Source: Oscillospiraceae bacterium
GTDB lineage: Bacteria; Bacillota; Clostridia; Oscillospirales; Acutalibacteraceae
DNA: 48,056 bases
Assembly (NCBI GenBank): GCA_015066095.1
Contig: SVPC01000011.1
Span: 1 to 48,056, forward strand
Direction: 5' to 3'
Position 1 is the first letter of the stretch, and every line of letters starts with the position of its first letter. Below the pieces are notes generated by a model, which worked only from the letters and a program-made list of their open reading frames with translations, was not told the origin of the DNA and did no database searches. Below are positions 38,129 to 46,549 of the stretch, piece by piece. The position numbers were made by a program, and so were the translations under genes.

Positions 38129-40369
38129 ATGGCACCAAGAAAGAAAAAAGAAGAAGCGCCAAAGCGTAAAAATAATGCAAATGCTTTTATAGCTGGTGCA
38201 GGTACTGTGGTGGAAACGCCGGTTACCGAAACCTTAAAAACTAATTTTATGCCCTATGCAATGAGTGTTATCGTATCCCGTGCTATCCCTGAAATAGACG
38301 GCTTTAAACCCTCGCATAGAAAGTTGCTTTATACTATGTACAATATGGGGCTTTTAAATGGTAAGACCATAAAATCGGCTAATATTGTGGGTAGAACAAT
38401 GCAACTTAACCCCCACGGTGATGCCGCTATTTACGAAACAATGGTGCGTTTGTCTGAGGGTAACGAGGCACTTTTGCACCCGTTTGTGGCTTCAAAAGGT
38501 TCATTTGGTAAGGCTTACTCGCGTGATATGGCTTATGCTGCTTCCCGTTATACTGAAGCAAAATTAGCCCCCATAGCAGCAGAATTATTTGCCGATATTG
38601 ATAAGGATACGGTTGATTTTGTAGATAACTATGACGCCACAATGAAAGAGCCTGTACTTTTCCCTGTAACATTCCCCACAATTCTTGTGAATGCTAATAT
38701 GGGTATTGCCGCAGGTATGGCAAGTTCTATTTGTCCTTTTAACCTTAAAGAGGTATGCGAAACTACTATTGCATACATCAAGGATGAAGAAATAAATGTT
38801 GCCGATACACTTTTAGCTCCCGATTTTCCAATAGGCGGTAGGCTTTTGTACAGCCGTGCCGATATGGAAAAGATTTACGAAACAGGTCGTGGCAGTTTTA
38901 AGGTAAGGGGTGTTTATAATTACGATAAGAGTGCTAACTGTATAGATATTACCGAAATTCCGCCCACCACCACTTGCGAACAGATTATTGAAAAAGTGGT
39001 AGAACTTGTAAAGTCTAAAAAGATTACCGAAATTAACGATATCCGTGACGAAACCGACCTTGAAGGTCTTAAAATTACTATCGATTTAAAACGCGGCACT
39101 GACCCCGATAAACTTATGAAAAAGATTATCAAGATGACCCCGTTTGAAGATAGTTTCTCCTGTAATTTCAATATCCTTATAGCCGGTTCACCCCGTGTTA
39201 TGGGTGTTAAGGAAATTATTGACGAATGGGTGGCATACCGTGAAGAATGTGTTCGTCGCAGAGTTTATTTTAAACTTTCAAAAGCAAAAGATAAACTACA
39301 CCTTTTAAAAGGTCTTGAAAAGATACTTTTAGACATTGATAAGGCGATAAAAATTGTACGCGAAACCGAGCAAGAGTCTGAGGTTATCCCCAATTTGATG
39401 ATTGGCTTCGGTATTGACGAAACTCAGGCAGAATATGTTGCTGAAATTAAACTTCGCCATTTAAACCGCGAATATATTTTAAAGCGCACCGCCGAAATTG
39501 AAAACCTTATAAAAGAAATCGAAGAAATGGAAAGCATACTCGCTTCCAGAACTAAGGTTAAGAAGATTATTATCAAAGAACTTGAAGGCGTTATCTCGAA
39601 ATACGGTCGTGACCGTAAAACCCAGATTATAAGCGCCGAAGCCGAAAGCGTGGATGTGGTTGAAATTGAGGTTGATAATTCGCCCGTTACATTGTTCTTT
39701 ACAAACGATGGTTACTTTAAAAAGATTACACCACAGTCGCTTCGTATGAGTGGTGAACAAAAACTTAAAGATGGTGACCAAATCATTCAAACGATTGAGT
39801 CCAATAACGCTACCGAGTTATTGTTTTTCTCGAATCGCGGTCAGGTTTATAAATCTAAAACAATAGAGTTTGCCGATTCTAAGGCGAGTGTTTTGGGCGA
39901 TTATATACCGTCTAAATTAGAGTTTGATGAGAACGAAATGGCAATTTATATGGTCGAAACTGCCGATTATTCGGGTAATATGGTATTTATTTTCGATAAT
40001 GGTAGAATTGCGCGTGTACCGCTTTCTTCTTATGTTACCAAGACTAACCGCAAAAAACTTATAAAGGCTTATTGCGAAAAGTATAATTTGCATACCATTC
40101 TTCATATCAAGGAAGATTGCGATTTGCTTTTACAGTCGTCTAACGGCAGAATGCTTATTGTAAATACCGCGTCTATTCCCGCAAAACCCACAAAGGATAA
40201 CGGCGGTATTGCGGTTATGACCCAGAAGAAAGGTCAGCGTGTTACCGATGTTTCGGTTTATAATAAGGGTACACTTGAAAGTGAGCACCGCTACCGCACT
40301 AAAAATCTTCCTGCGGCAGGCAGTAAGAAATTAGTGGGTATAGCTTCACAAGAAAAACTTGAATTATAA
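38129..40369 (+). CDS. type IIA DNA topoisomerase subunit A, divergent ParC-like
   Basis: 746 residues. A basic N-terminal tail (MAPRKKKEEAPKRKNNAN) precedes the breakage-reunion domain: YAMSVIVSRAIPEIDGFKPSHRKLLYTM, the catalytic Tyr141 in AASRYTEAKL, and a coiled-coil tower. The C-terminal part has beta-propeller-like blades (FFTNDGYFKKI, LFFSNRGQVYKSK, MVFIFDNGRIARVP, LLLQSSNGRMLIV), and no GyrA box is visible, favouring a topoisomerase IV role. The QRDR equivalents are NPHGDAAIYE: Ala99 where quinolone-sensitive enzymes have Ser83, and Glu103 at position 87. Partner of the preceding gene, with TAGGAG upstream. Confidence 0.88.
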   Translation: MAPRKKKEEAPKRKNNANAFIAGAGTVVETPVTETLKTNFMPYAMSVIVSRAIPEIDGFKPSHRKLLYTMYNMGLLNGKTIKSANIVGRTMQLNPHGDAAIYETMVRLSEGNEALLHPFVASKGSFGKAYSRDMAYAASRYTEAKLAPIAAELFADIDKDTVDFVDNYDATMKEPVLFPVTFPTILVNANMGIAAGMASSICPFNLKEVCETTIAYIKDEEINVADTLLAPDFPIGGRLLYSRADMEKIYETGRGSFKVRGVYNYDKSANCIDITEIPPTTTCEQIIEKVVELVKSKKITEINDIRDETDLEGLKITIDLKRGTDPDKLMKKIIKMTPFEDSFSCNFNILIAGSPRVMGVKEIIDEWVAYREECVRRRVYFKLSKAKDKLHLLKGLEKILLDIDKAIKIVRETEQESEVIPNLMIGFGIDETQAEYVAEIKLRHLNREYILKRTAEIENLIKEIEEMESILASRTKVKKIIIKELEGVISKYGRDRKTQIISAEAESVDVVEIEVDNSPVTLFFTNDGYFKKITPQSLRMSGEQKLKDGDQIIQTIESNNATELLFFSNRGQVYKSKTIEFADSKASVLGDYIPSKLEFDENEMAIYMVETADYSGNMVFIFDNGRIARVPLSSYVTKTNRKKLIKAYCEKYNLHTILHIKEDCDLLLQSSNGRMLIVNTASIPAKPTKDNGGIAVMTQKKGQRVTDVSVYNKGTLESEHRYRTKNLPAAGSKKLVGIASQEKLEL

Positions 40370-40392
40370 TATATATTATGTTACAATAAAAA

Positions 40393-40460
40393 ACCGCCCG
40401 AAAAGTTTTTCAGGCGGTGTCGGTACAAATGATTATTTATGCAAACGCTTTTTACCGACA
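40393..40460 (-). other. double hairpin between the topoisomerase operon and valS
   Basis: TGTCGGTA (40418-40425) pairs with TACCGACA (40453-40460), and ACCGCC (40393-40398) pairs with GGCGGT (40413-40418) through an A/T-rich extension. Only on the minus strand is the second hairpin followed by a run of T (GGCGGTTTTTTATTG), so it is a terminator for minus-strand transcription, yet no minus-strand gene lies here. A TATAAT (minus, 40461-40466) stands right before it. Confidence 0.5.
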
Positions 40461-40526
40461 ATTATATATTGTGCAGAAAAAAACAAATTATAAAAAGAAC
40501 AATTTTCCAAATTAGGAGTGTAAAAA

Positions 40527-43157
40527 ATGGCAAAAGAATTAGCCAAGCAGTATAACCCCAAGGATGTTGAAGATAGAATATATAAAACATGGCTTGACGG
40601 TAAATACTTTCACGCTAAATGCGAAGAGGGAAAGGATACTTATACAATAGTTATTCCGCCACCAAACATCACAGGTCAACTCCATATGGGTCATGCGCTT
40701 GACAATACGCTTCAGGATATTCTTATCCGTTTTAAGCGTATGCAAGGTTTTGATACATTGTGGCTTCCCGGTACCGACCACGCGTCTATCGCTACCGAAG
40801 CTAAAATTGTTGAAAAAATGCGTGAAGAGGGCATCACTAAAGAAGATATCGGCCGTGAAGGATTTTTAAAACGCGCATGGGATTGGAAAAAACAATACGG
40901 CGGCAGAATTATTGAACAGCTTAAAAAGATGGGTTCTTCTTGTGACTGGGACCGCGAGCGTTTTACCCTTGATGAAGGCTGTAATAAGGCTGTAAATGAA
41001 GTGTTTGTAAACCTTTATGAAAAGGGTCTTATTTACCGCGGTGAGCGTATTATCAACTGGTGTCCGCATTGTATGACTTCGATTTCTGACGCAGAGGTTG
41101 AGTATGAAGAACAAGCAGGTCATTTTTGGCATTTGCGCTATCCGTTCAAAGACGGTAGCGGTTATTTGGAACTCGCGACTACCCGTCCTGAAACATTGCT
41201 TGGCGATACTGCCGTTGCGGTAAACCCCAATGACGAAAGATATAAAGACATCATAGGTAAGACATTGATTTTACCGCTAGTGCACCGCGAAATCCCTGTT
41301 GTTGCCGACGATTATGTTGAAATAGAGTTTGGTACAGGTGTTGTTAAAATCACCCCTGCACACGACCCTAATGACTTTGAGGTAGGTCTTCGTCACAATC
41401 TTCCCGTTATCAATGTTATGACCGATGACGCAAAGATTACAGATGATTATCCTAAGTATGCAGGTATGGACCGCTATGAAGCAAGAAAGGCCATCGTTGC
41501 CGATTTAGAGGCAGAGGGCGCTTTAGTCCGTATTGAAGACTATACACACAATGTTGGTACTTGTTACCGTTGCAGTTCTACTGTTGAGCCTCGCGTTTCA
41601 AAGCAATGGTTTGTTAAAATGAAACCTTTGGCAGGTCCTGCTATTGATGCGGTTAAACAAGGGGATACCAAATTTGTACCACAGCGTTTTGAAAAGGTTT
41701 ATTTCCATTGGCTTGAAAATATCCGCGACTGGTGTATTTCCCGTCAACTTTGGTGGGGTCACCGTATCCCTGCTTGGTACTGTGCCGATTGTGGCGAAAT
41801 TACAGTTTCCAAGACCGAAGCCACCGCTTGTAAGCATTGCGGCAGCAAGAATATAACCCAAGACCCCGATACACTTGATACTTGGTTCTCGTCTGCTTTG
41901 TGGCCGTTTTCAACCCTTGGTTGGCCCGACGAAACCGAGGATTTAAAGCATTATTATCCCACAAACACCTTGGTTACAGGTTACGATATTATTCCGTTCT
42001 GGGTAATGAGAATGATGTTTTCAGGTATTGAGCAAACAGGTCAAGTACCTTTCGATACCGTACTTATCCACGGTCTTGTGCGTGACAGTCAGGGTAGAAA
42101 GATGTCTAAATCTTTGGGCAACGGTGTAGACCCGCTTGAAGTAATCGACACTTACGGTGCAGACGCGCTTCGTTTCTCACTCGCTACCGGTAACAGCCCA
42201 GGTAATGATATGCGTTACATTCCCGAACGCGTGGAAGCAAGTCGTAACTTTGCTAATAAGATTTGGAATGCTGCAAGATTTATTTTGATGAATCTTGAAA
42301 ATGATAATGAACTTCCGCTTGATATAAATGCTTTAGCGCTTGAAGATAAGTGGATACTTTCTAAATATAACGATTTGGTTGCTGAAGTTACCGATAATCT
42401 TGAAAAGTATGAATTGGGCCTTGCAGTTCAAAAACTATATGACTTTATTTGGGATATTTTCTGTGACTGGTATATCGAAATTTGCAAATCTCGTCTTAAT
42501 GGTGAAGATAAAAAGGCTAAGGATACTGCAAGAAGCGTACTTGTATATGTATTTACAAATACCTTAAAGCTTTTGCATCCCTTTATGCCTTTCATCACCG
42601 AAGAAGTATGGCAAGCATTACCTCATTCGGGCGATAGTATTATGATTTCCGTTTGGCCTAAATTTGAAACCAAGTTCGAATTCAAGGCAGAAGAAAACGA
42701 CTTTGAGAAGATTATGGCGGTTATTCGTGCAATACGCAACCGCAGAGCCGAAATGAATGTTCCGCCCTCTAAAAAGGCTAAGGTATTTATCGTATCAAAC
42801 GATAATAAAACTTTCGAAAGCGGTAGCGCTTATATTTGCCGTTTGGGCTTTGCTTCAAGCGTAGAAACTGCCGACAGTTTCTCGGCAGAGGGCAGTGTTC
42901 GTGTTATTACTGATGATGCTACTGTTTATATGCCTATGAAGGAACTTGTTGATGTAACTGCTGAAATTGAGCGTCTTCAAAAGGACCTTAAAAAAGCCGA
43001 AGAAGATAAAATTTTCTTTGAAAAGAAACTTAACAACCCAGGCTTTATGGCAAAGGCTCCTGCTGATTTAGTAGAAAAGCAAAAAGAGGGACTCCAAAAA
43101 GCGCTTGATAAGATAGCACTTATTAACGAGAGCATTGAAGACCTAAAGAATATGTAA
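40527..43157 (+). CDS. valS: valyl-tRNA synthetase
   Basis: 876 residues, class I synthetase. HIGH-type motif [21 protein letters not shown]; valine editing domain with [39 protein letters not shown] motif [15 protein letters not shown]-terminal coiled coil ([23 protein letters not shown]), which is characteristic of ValRS. Zinc-type Cys pairs are [10 protein letters not shown] and CADCGEIT...CKHCG. AGGAGTGT stands before ATG 40527. No T-box signature (no AGGGTGG-type sequence) is visible in the 157-bp upstream gap. Confidence 0.98.
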   Translation: MAKELAKQYNPKDVEDRIYKTWLDGKYFHAKCEEGKDTYTIVIPPPNITGQLHMGHALDNTLQDILIRFKRMQGFDTLWLPGTDHASIATEAKIVEKMREEGITKEDIGREGFLKRAWDWKKQYGGRIIEQLKKMGSSCDWDRERFTLDEGCNKAVNEVFVNLYEKGLIYRGERIINWCPHCMTSISDAEVEYEEQAGHFWHLRYPFKDGSGYLELATTRPETLLGDTAVAVNPNDERYKDIIGKTLILPLVHREIPVVADDYVEIEFGTGVVKITPAHDPNDFEVGLRHNLPVINVMTDDAKITDDYPKYAGMDRYEARKAIVADLEAEGALVRIEDYTHNVGTCYRCSSTVEPRVSKQWFVKMKPLAGPAIDAVKQGDTKFVPQRFEKVYFHWLENIRDWCISRQLWWGHRIPAWYCADCGEITVSKTEATACKHCGSKNITQDPDTLDTWFSSALWPFSTLGWPDETEDLKHYYPTNTLVTGYDIIPFWVMRMMFSGIEQTGQVPFDTVLIHGLVRDSQGRKMSKSLGNGVDPLEVIDTYGADALRFSLATGNSPGNDMRYIPERVEASRNFANKIWNAARFILMNLENDNELPLDINALALEDKWILSKYNDLVAEVTDNLEKYELGLAVQKLYDFIWDIFCDWYIEICKSRLNGEDKKAKDTARSVLVYVFTNTLKLLHPFMPFITEEVWQALPHSGDSIMISVWPKFETKFEFKAEENDFEKIMAVIRAIRNRRAEMNVPPSKKAKVFIVSNDNKTFESGSAYICRLGFASSVETADSFSAEGSVRVITDDATVYMPMKELVDVTAEIERLQKDLKKAEEDKIFFEKKLNNPGFMAKAPADLVEKQKEGLQKALDKIALINESIEDLKNM

Positions 43158-43166
43158 CCATTAACG

Positions 43167-43199
43167 AAAGGTGCGATAAACTTTTTATCGCACCTTTTT
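43167..43199 (+). terminator. terminator after valS
   Basis: AAAGGTGCGATAAA (43167-43180) pairs with TTTATCGCACCTTT around CTT, followed by T's. Confidence 0.92.
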
Positions 43200-43316
43200 G
43201 GGATGTAAAACACATTATCGGTACCCCGTAAAACAGGCACTGTTTTTTACGGTCTTACTTCCGATATTATATTGTGTATTTTTTATTTTTAAATACTTGT
43301 AAATTTTTGGTGAAAA

Positions 43317-44528
43317 ATGAATTATATAGAAACCTTAAATTATATAAATTCGTTGGGCAACTTTGGAAAGGAACCCACTCTTGACAGAATAAATAATGTG
43401 CTTTCGAAACTTGGCAATCCGCAAGACAGTTTTGAAGCGGTACACATAGCAGGTACAAACGGCAAAGGTTCGGTATCGGCTATGCTTTGTAATGCTTTTT
43501 GCCTTTCGGGTAAAAAAACGGGGTTGTTTATTTCACCATATATTTTAGATTTTCGTGAAAGAATTCAAATAAACGGTGAATTTATAAAAGAAACTGAACT
43601 TTGCGAATATGCGCAAAAGGTGATAGATACAGGTGTGGAACTAACTCAGTTCGAGTTTATTACGGCATTGGCTTTTCTTTATTTTAAAGAGCAAAAATGC
43701 GATATTGTAATAGCCGAAACAGGACTTGGTGGTAGGCTTGATGCTACAAATGTACTTACTAACGTTAAGGCTTGTGTTATAACCAAAATAGGTCTTGACC
43801 ATACTGAAATTTTGGGTGATACAATCGAAAAAATCACCCGTGAAAAGTGCGGTATCATTAAAAACGGCAGTGTTATTACAAGTTTTAACCAAGATAGTCA
43901 GGCGTTCACGGTTTTATCGCAGTATAACCCAATAATTCCCCAAAAAGAAAAATTACAGATAATTAAAAGTGATGCTTACGGCAATACCTTTATATATAAC
44001 GGTCATGAGTACAATACATCACTTGCGGGTGAGTATCAGATTGAAAACGCACTTATAGTAATAGAAACTGCTCAAAAATGCGGATTGGAAAATAAATTCA
44101 TAAAACAAGCTATTGCCAATACCTATTTTCCTGCAAGGATGGAACTTATAAGTGAAAAACCGCTTGTAATTCTTGACGGGGCGCATAATTCTGACGGGGC
44201 ACAGGCGCTTTCGGTTATGCTGAAGCAGTATGACGGCAAAATCACCGCTATTATCGGTATGTGTGCCGATAAAGATTGCGACGAGGTATTGAAACGCACC
44301 TTGTGTTACTGCCAAAAAGCGGTGGCGGTAGAGATTGAAAATATGCCACGCTCTTTAAAGGCTAATGACTTAAAATTATTAGCACAGCAATATTGTCCGT
44401 GTGATACGGCACAAAATTATAGCGAAGCGATAGAAAAAATTAAGGATGACGATGTGATTTTTGTTTACGGTTCGCTATATTTAGCATCTACAATAAGAGA
44501 AAAATTAAAAAATTTTTTTAAAATATAA
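43317..44528 (+). CDS. folC: folylpolyglutamate synthase / dihydrofolate synthase
   Basis: 403 residues. The Mur-ligase-type P-loop GTNGKGSV (46-53) with the family sequence LDRINNVLSKLGNPQ before it, LFISPYILDFRERIQINGEFI, IAETGLGGRLDATNV, the ITKIGLDHTEILGDTIEKITREKCGIIK block, and the C-terminal LDGAHNSDGAQAL. It adds glutamates to folates. The ribosome site is poor (GGTG before ATG 43317). The preceding gap has a small hairpin CCGTAAAA...TTTTACGG at 43227-43252. Confidence 0.95.
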   Translation: MNYIETLNYINSLGNFGKEPTLDRINNVLSKLGNPQDSFEAVHIAGTNGKGSVSAMLCNAFCLSGKKTGLFISPYILDFRERIQINGEFIKETELCEYAQKVIDTGVELTQFEFITALAFLYFKEQKCDIVIAETGLGGRLDATNVLTNVKACVITKIGLDHTEILGDTIEKITREKCGIIKNGSVITSFNQDSQAFTVLSQYNPIIPQKEKLQIIKSDAYGNTFIYNGHEYNTSLAGEYQIENALIVIETAQKCGLENKFIKQAIANTYFPARMELISEKPLVILDGAHNSDGAQALSVMLKQYDGKITAIIGMCADKDCDEVLKRTLCYCQKAVAVEIENMPRSLKANDLKLLAQQYCPCDTAQNYSEAIEKIKDDDVIFVYGSLYLASTIREKLKNFFKI

Positions 44529-44546
44529 ATAACGACAAATTTTTTA

Positions 44547-44590
44547 AGGACAAACCTTTATACTAAATTAAGGGTTTGTCCTATTTTTAT
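44547..44590 (+). terminator. terminator between folC and the spoIIA operon
   Basis: AGGACAAACC (44547-44556) pairs with GGTTTGTCCT (44573-44582) and is followed by ATTTTTATTTT. It separates folC from spoIIAA, although no obvious sigma-H or sigma-A promoter is visible between it and spoIIAA. Confidence 0.75.
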
Positions 44591-44606
44591 TTTAGAAGGT
44601 GAAAAA

Positions 44607-44918
44607 ATGGTAGAAATCAATGTTACGGGTGAAGTTGTTACGGCATATTTGTCGGGTGAACTTGACCACCACACCGCAAAGGTTATGCGCGAAATGATAG
44701 ACAATGCGATAGAACTTAATATGCCGTCGCTTTTGGTACTCGATTTTACGGGTGTATCTTTTATGGACAGTTCGGGCATAGGTCTTGTTATGGGGCGTTA
44801 CCGTAATCTGCAAAAATTGGGAGCGGTGCTTCACATAAGCGGTACATCACCTAATATATATAAGGTGATGAAACTTGCAGGAATAGAAAAATTAGCAAAA
44901 TTGGAAGGAAGGCAATAA
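44607..44918 (+). CDS. spoIIAA: anti-sigma F factor antagonist SpoIIAA
   Basis: 103 residues, a STAS domain. DFTGVSFMDSSGIGLVMGRY carries the phosphorylation site Ser56. First gene of a spoIIAA-spoIIAB-sigF set in the canonical order, which starts the forespore programme. SpoIIAB phosphorylates it; in the unphosphorylated state it takes SpoIIAB away from sigma F. AGAAGGTGAAAAA lies before ATG 44607. The next gene begins 2 nt after its stop. Confidence 0.96.
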   Translation: MVEINVTGEVVTAYLSGELDHHTAKVMREMIDNAIELNMPSLLVLDFTGVSFMDSSGIGLVMGRYRNLQKLGAVLHISGTSPNIYKVMKLAGIEKLAKLEGRQ

Positions 44919-44920
44919 AA

Positions 44921-45361
44921 ATGGTTAAAAACAGTTTTAGTATGACAATGTTTTCGCGCTCGGCTAACGAAGGGTTTGCCCGCGCGGTGGTTTCAGCATT
45001 TGCTTCGCAGTTAGACCCGACGCTCGAAGAAATAAGTGATATAAAAACCGCCGTTTCGGAAGCGGTAACCAACTGTATTGTACACGCGTACGATTCGGGC
45101 GTGGGTAAAATCTACATAACCGCAGAACTCATAGATGATAATGTTATGAAAATCAAGATAAGGGATAAAGGGCGCGGAATAGAAAATGTGCAAAGGGCAA
45201 TGGAGCCGTTATATACCACCGTGGGCGGTGAGCGTGCCGGTTTAGGTTTTGCAGTGATGATGTCCTTTATGGATAGTGTTAAGGTGCGCTCTACCGTTGG
45301 TAAGGGTACAAGCATTATTATGATTAAGAAAATCAACCGTCGCTTTAGCATAAATGGTTGA
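44921..45361 (+). CDS. spoIIAB: anti-sigma F factor SpoIIAB
   Basis: 146 residues, GHKL kinase. N-box VSEAVTNCIVHAY, G1 RDKGRGI, and the ATP-lid/G2 VGGERAGLGFAVMMSFMD; the start NSFSMTMFSRSANEGFARA is the usual SpoIIAB opening. It holds sigma F inactive and phosphorylates SpoIIAA. The last 8 nt overlap the sigF start (ATGGTTGA), which couples synthesis of the anti-sigma factor and its sigma factor. Clearly distinct from the RsbW-like domain of the phosphatase fusion at 9.0-9.4 kb. Confidence 0.97.
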   Translation: MVKNSFSMTMFSRSANEGFARAVVSAFASQLDPTLEEISDIKTAVSEAVTNCIVHAYDSGVGKIYITAELIDDNVMKIKIRDKGRGIENVQRAMEPLYTTVGGERAGLGFAVMMSFMDSVKVRSTVGKGTSIIMIKKINRRFSING

Positions 45362-46019
45362 GTTAAAGCAGAAAAGAGAAGAATTTATAGAACAAAACCT
45401 ACCGCTTGTACACTCCATTTGTAAGCGTTTTGTAGGGCGCGGTATAGAGTACGACGATTTGTATCAAGCAGGATGCATAGGACTTATAAAGGCGGTAGAT
45501 GCTTTTGATAGTACCAAAGGCTTTGCTTTTTCTACCTATGCCGTGCCTGTAATAATGGGTGAAGTGCGACGTCTTTTTCGTGACGGGGGAGCGGTTAAGG
45601 TTTCAAGAAGTGTAAAAGAACTGTATCTTAAAATAGTGCGTGAAAAATCAGTTTTGGAACAAAAACTTTGCCGAGAGCCGACTGTGAGCGAACTGGCACA
45701 AAGTTTGGGTGTAACAAGCGAAGATGTGACCGATGCTTTGTGTGCAGGAAAACCCACAGTATCGCTTACTGCACAGGATGAAGACGGTGTTAGTGAAACT
45801 GATTTGCCCTGCGAGTCGCACGAAGAGGGGGTATGTGACCGAGTTATGCTCGATAGTGCATTTAAAAATCTCGACGAAAATGAGCTTAAAATTGTTAAAT
45901 GCAGATATTATCAGGCTTTAACACAAAGTAAAACCGCAAAACTTCTCAATATGTCGCAAGTTCAAGTGTCGCGTGCTGAACGAAAAATACTGCTTAAATT
46001 AAGGGAATATATAGGGTAA
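45354..46019 (+). CDS. sigF: RNA polymerase sporulation sigma factor SigF
   Basis: 221 residues. Region 2: EEFIEQNLPLVHSICKRFVGRGIEYDDLYQAGCIGLIKAVDAFD, then GFAFSTYAVPVIMGEVRRLFRDGG (promoter melting). Region 3: REPTVSELAQSLGVTSEDVTDAL. Region 4: LDENELKIVKCRYYQALTQSKTAKLLNMSQVQVSRAERKIL. The position after spoIIAB and the length identify it as sigma F. The start overlaps spoIIAB by 8 nt. It shows that the organism can sporulate, or descends from spore formers. Confidence 0.96.
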   Translation: MVELKQKREEFIEQNLPLVHSICKRFVGRGIEYDDLYQAGCIGLIKAVDAFDSTKGFAFSTYAVPVIMGEVRRLFRDGGAVKVSRSVKELYLKIVREKSVLEQKLCREPTVSELAQSLGVTSEDVTDALCAGKPTVSLTAQDEDGVSETDLPCESHEEGVCDRVMLDSAFKNLDENELKIVKCRYYQALTQSKTAKLLNMSQVQVSRAERKILLKLREYIG

Positions 46020-46021
46020 GG

Positions 46022-46037
46022 GTTACAATATTGTAAC
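46022..46037. promoter_or_regulatory. perfect 16-bp palindrome upstream of the DUF4190-like gene
   Basis: GTTACAATATTGTAAC is a perfect palindrome starting 3 bp after the sigF stop and 11 bp before the -35 box of the next promoter. The position suits an operator. The binding protein is unknown. Confidence 0.45.
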
Positions 46038-46047
46038 GAAATACAGA

Positions 46048-46076
46048 TTGACTTTTATATTATATTTTGGTATCAT
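46048..46076 (+). promoter_or_regulatory. promoter of the DUF4190-like gene
   Basis: TTGACT (46048-46053), a 17-bp spacer and TATCAT (46071-46076), about 37 bp before the start codon. Confidence 0.65.
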
Positions 46077-46112
46077 ATACTTGTAAATATACAACAAAGG
46101 GGAGGTGTATTT

Positions 46113-46433
46113 ATGAAAGCATTATCTATCGTTGGATTAGTTTTAGGTATCTTGGCAACCGTATTCTTCTGGTTACCGATTTACAACACTATTTTCTTGG
46201 CTTGCGGTATCGTAGGTATCGTATTGTCAGCTATGGGACGCAAAAAGGCTAAGGCTGCTGGCGTTTCTGCCGGTCTTGGCACTGCTGGTTTAGTACTCTC
46301 TATCATTGGTACTTGCCTTTGCGGTATCGGTTTCTTTACATGCACTCTTTGCGCAGGCGCATTAGCTGCTTCTGAAGGTGCTGGCGAAGCTGCACTTGAG
46401 GCTGCTCTTGAAGGTGCTGACCTTTATTATTAA
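46113..46433 (+). CDS. DUF4190-like small membrane protein
   Basis: 106 residues. Two glycine-rich hairpin-like membrane segments (LSIVGLVLGILATVFFWLP, and GLGTAGLVLSIIGTCLCGIGFF) around a RKKAKAAG loop fit DUF4190-type proteins. An Ala/Glu-rich tail follows (GAGEAALEAALEGADLYY). The function is not known. GGGGAGGTG stands before ATG 46113, and the codons used are C- and G-rich for this region (GCT, GGT, CTT, ATC), suggesting strong expression, though this is an impression. Confidence 0.75.
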   Translation: MKALSIVGLVLGILATVFFWLPIYNTIFLACGIVGIVLSAMGRKKAKAAGVSAGLGTAGLVLSIIGTCLCGIGFFTCTLCAGALAASEGAGEAALEAALEGADLYY

Positions 46434-46445
46434 TCCTAAGTACAT

Positions 46446-46486
46446 AAAAATCGCCATTCTGTTTTCTTCAGATTGGCGATTTTTTG
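46446..46486 (+). terminator. terminator after the DUF4190-like gene
   Basis: AAAAATCGCCATTCTG (46446-46461) pairs with CAGATTGGCGATTTTT (46469-46484), one mismatch, followed by T's. Confidence 0.88.
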
Positions 46487-46549
46487 TTATAGCGTTGTAC
46501 ACCGTTTTTTCGGTTTTGTATATGATATTTTTTATAAGGTAGTGATAAT

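Noticed and set aside
40370-40526. T-box leader for valS
   Set aside because: The gap is only 157 bp and no AGGGTGG-type antiterminator bulge or specifier hairpin is visible.
43227-43252. Hairpin CCGTAAAA/TTTTACGG before folC as a riboswitch
   Set aside because: It is an isolated stem with no conserved riboswitch sequence around it; valS already has its own terminator upstream.
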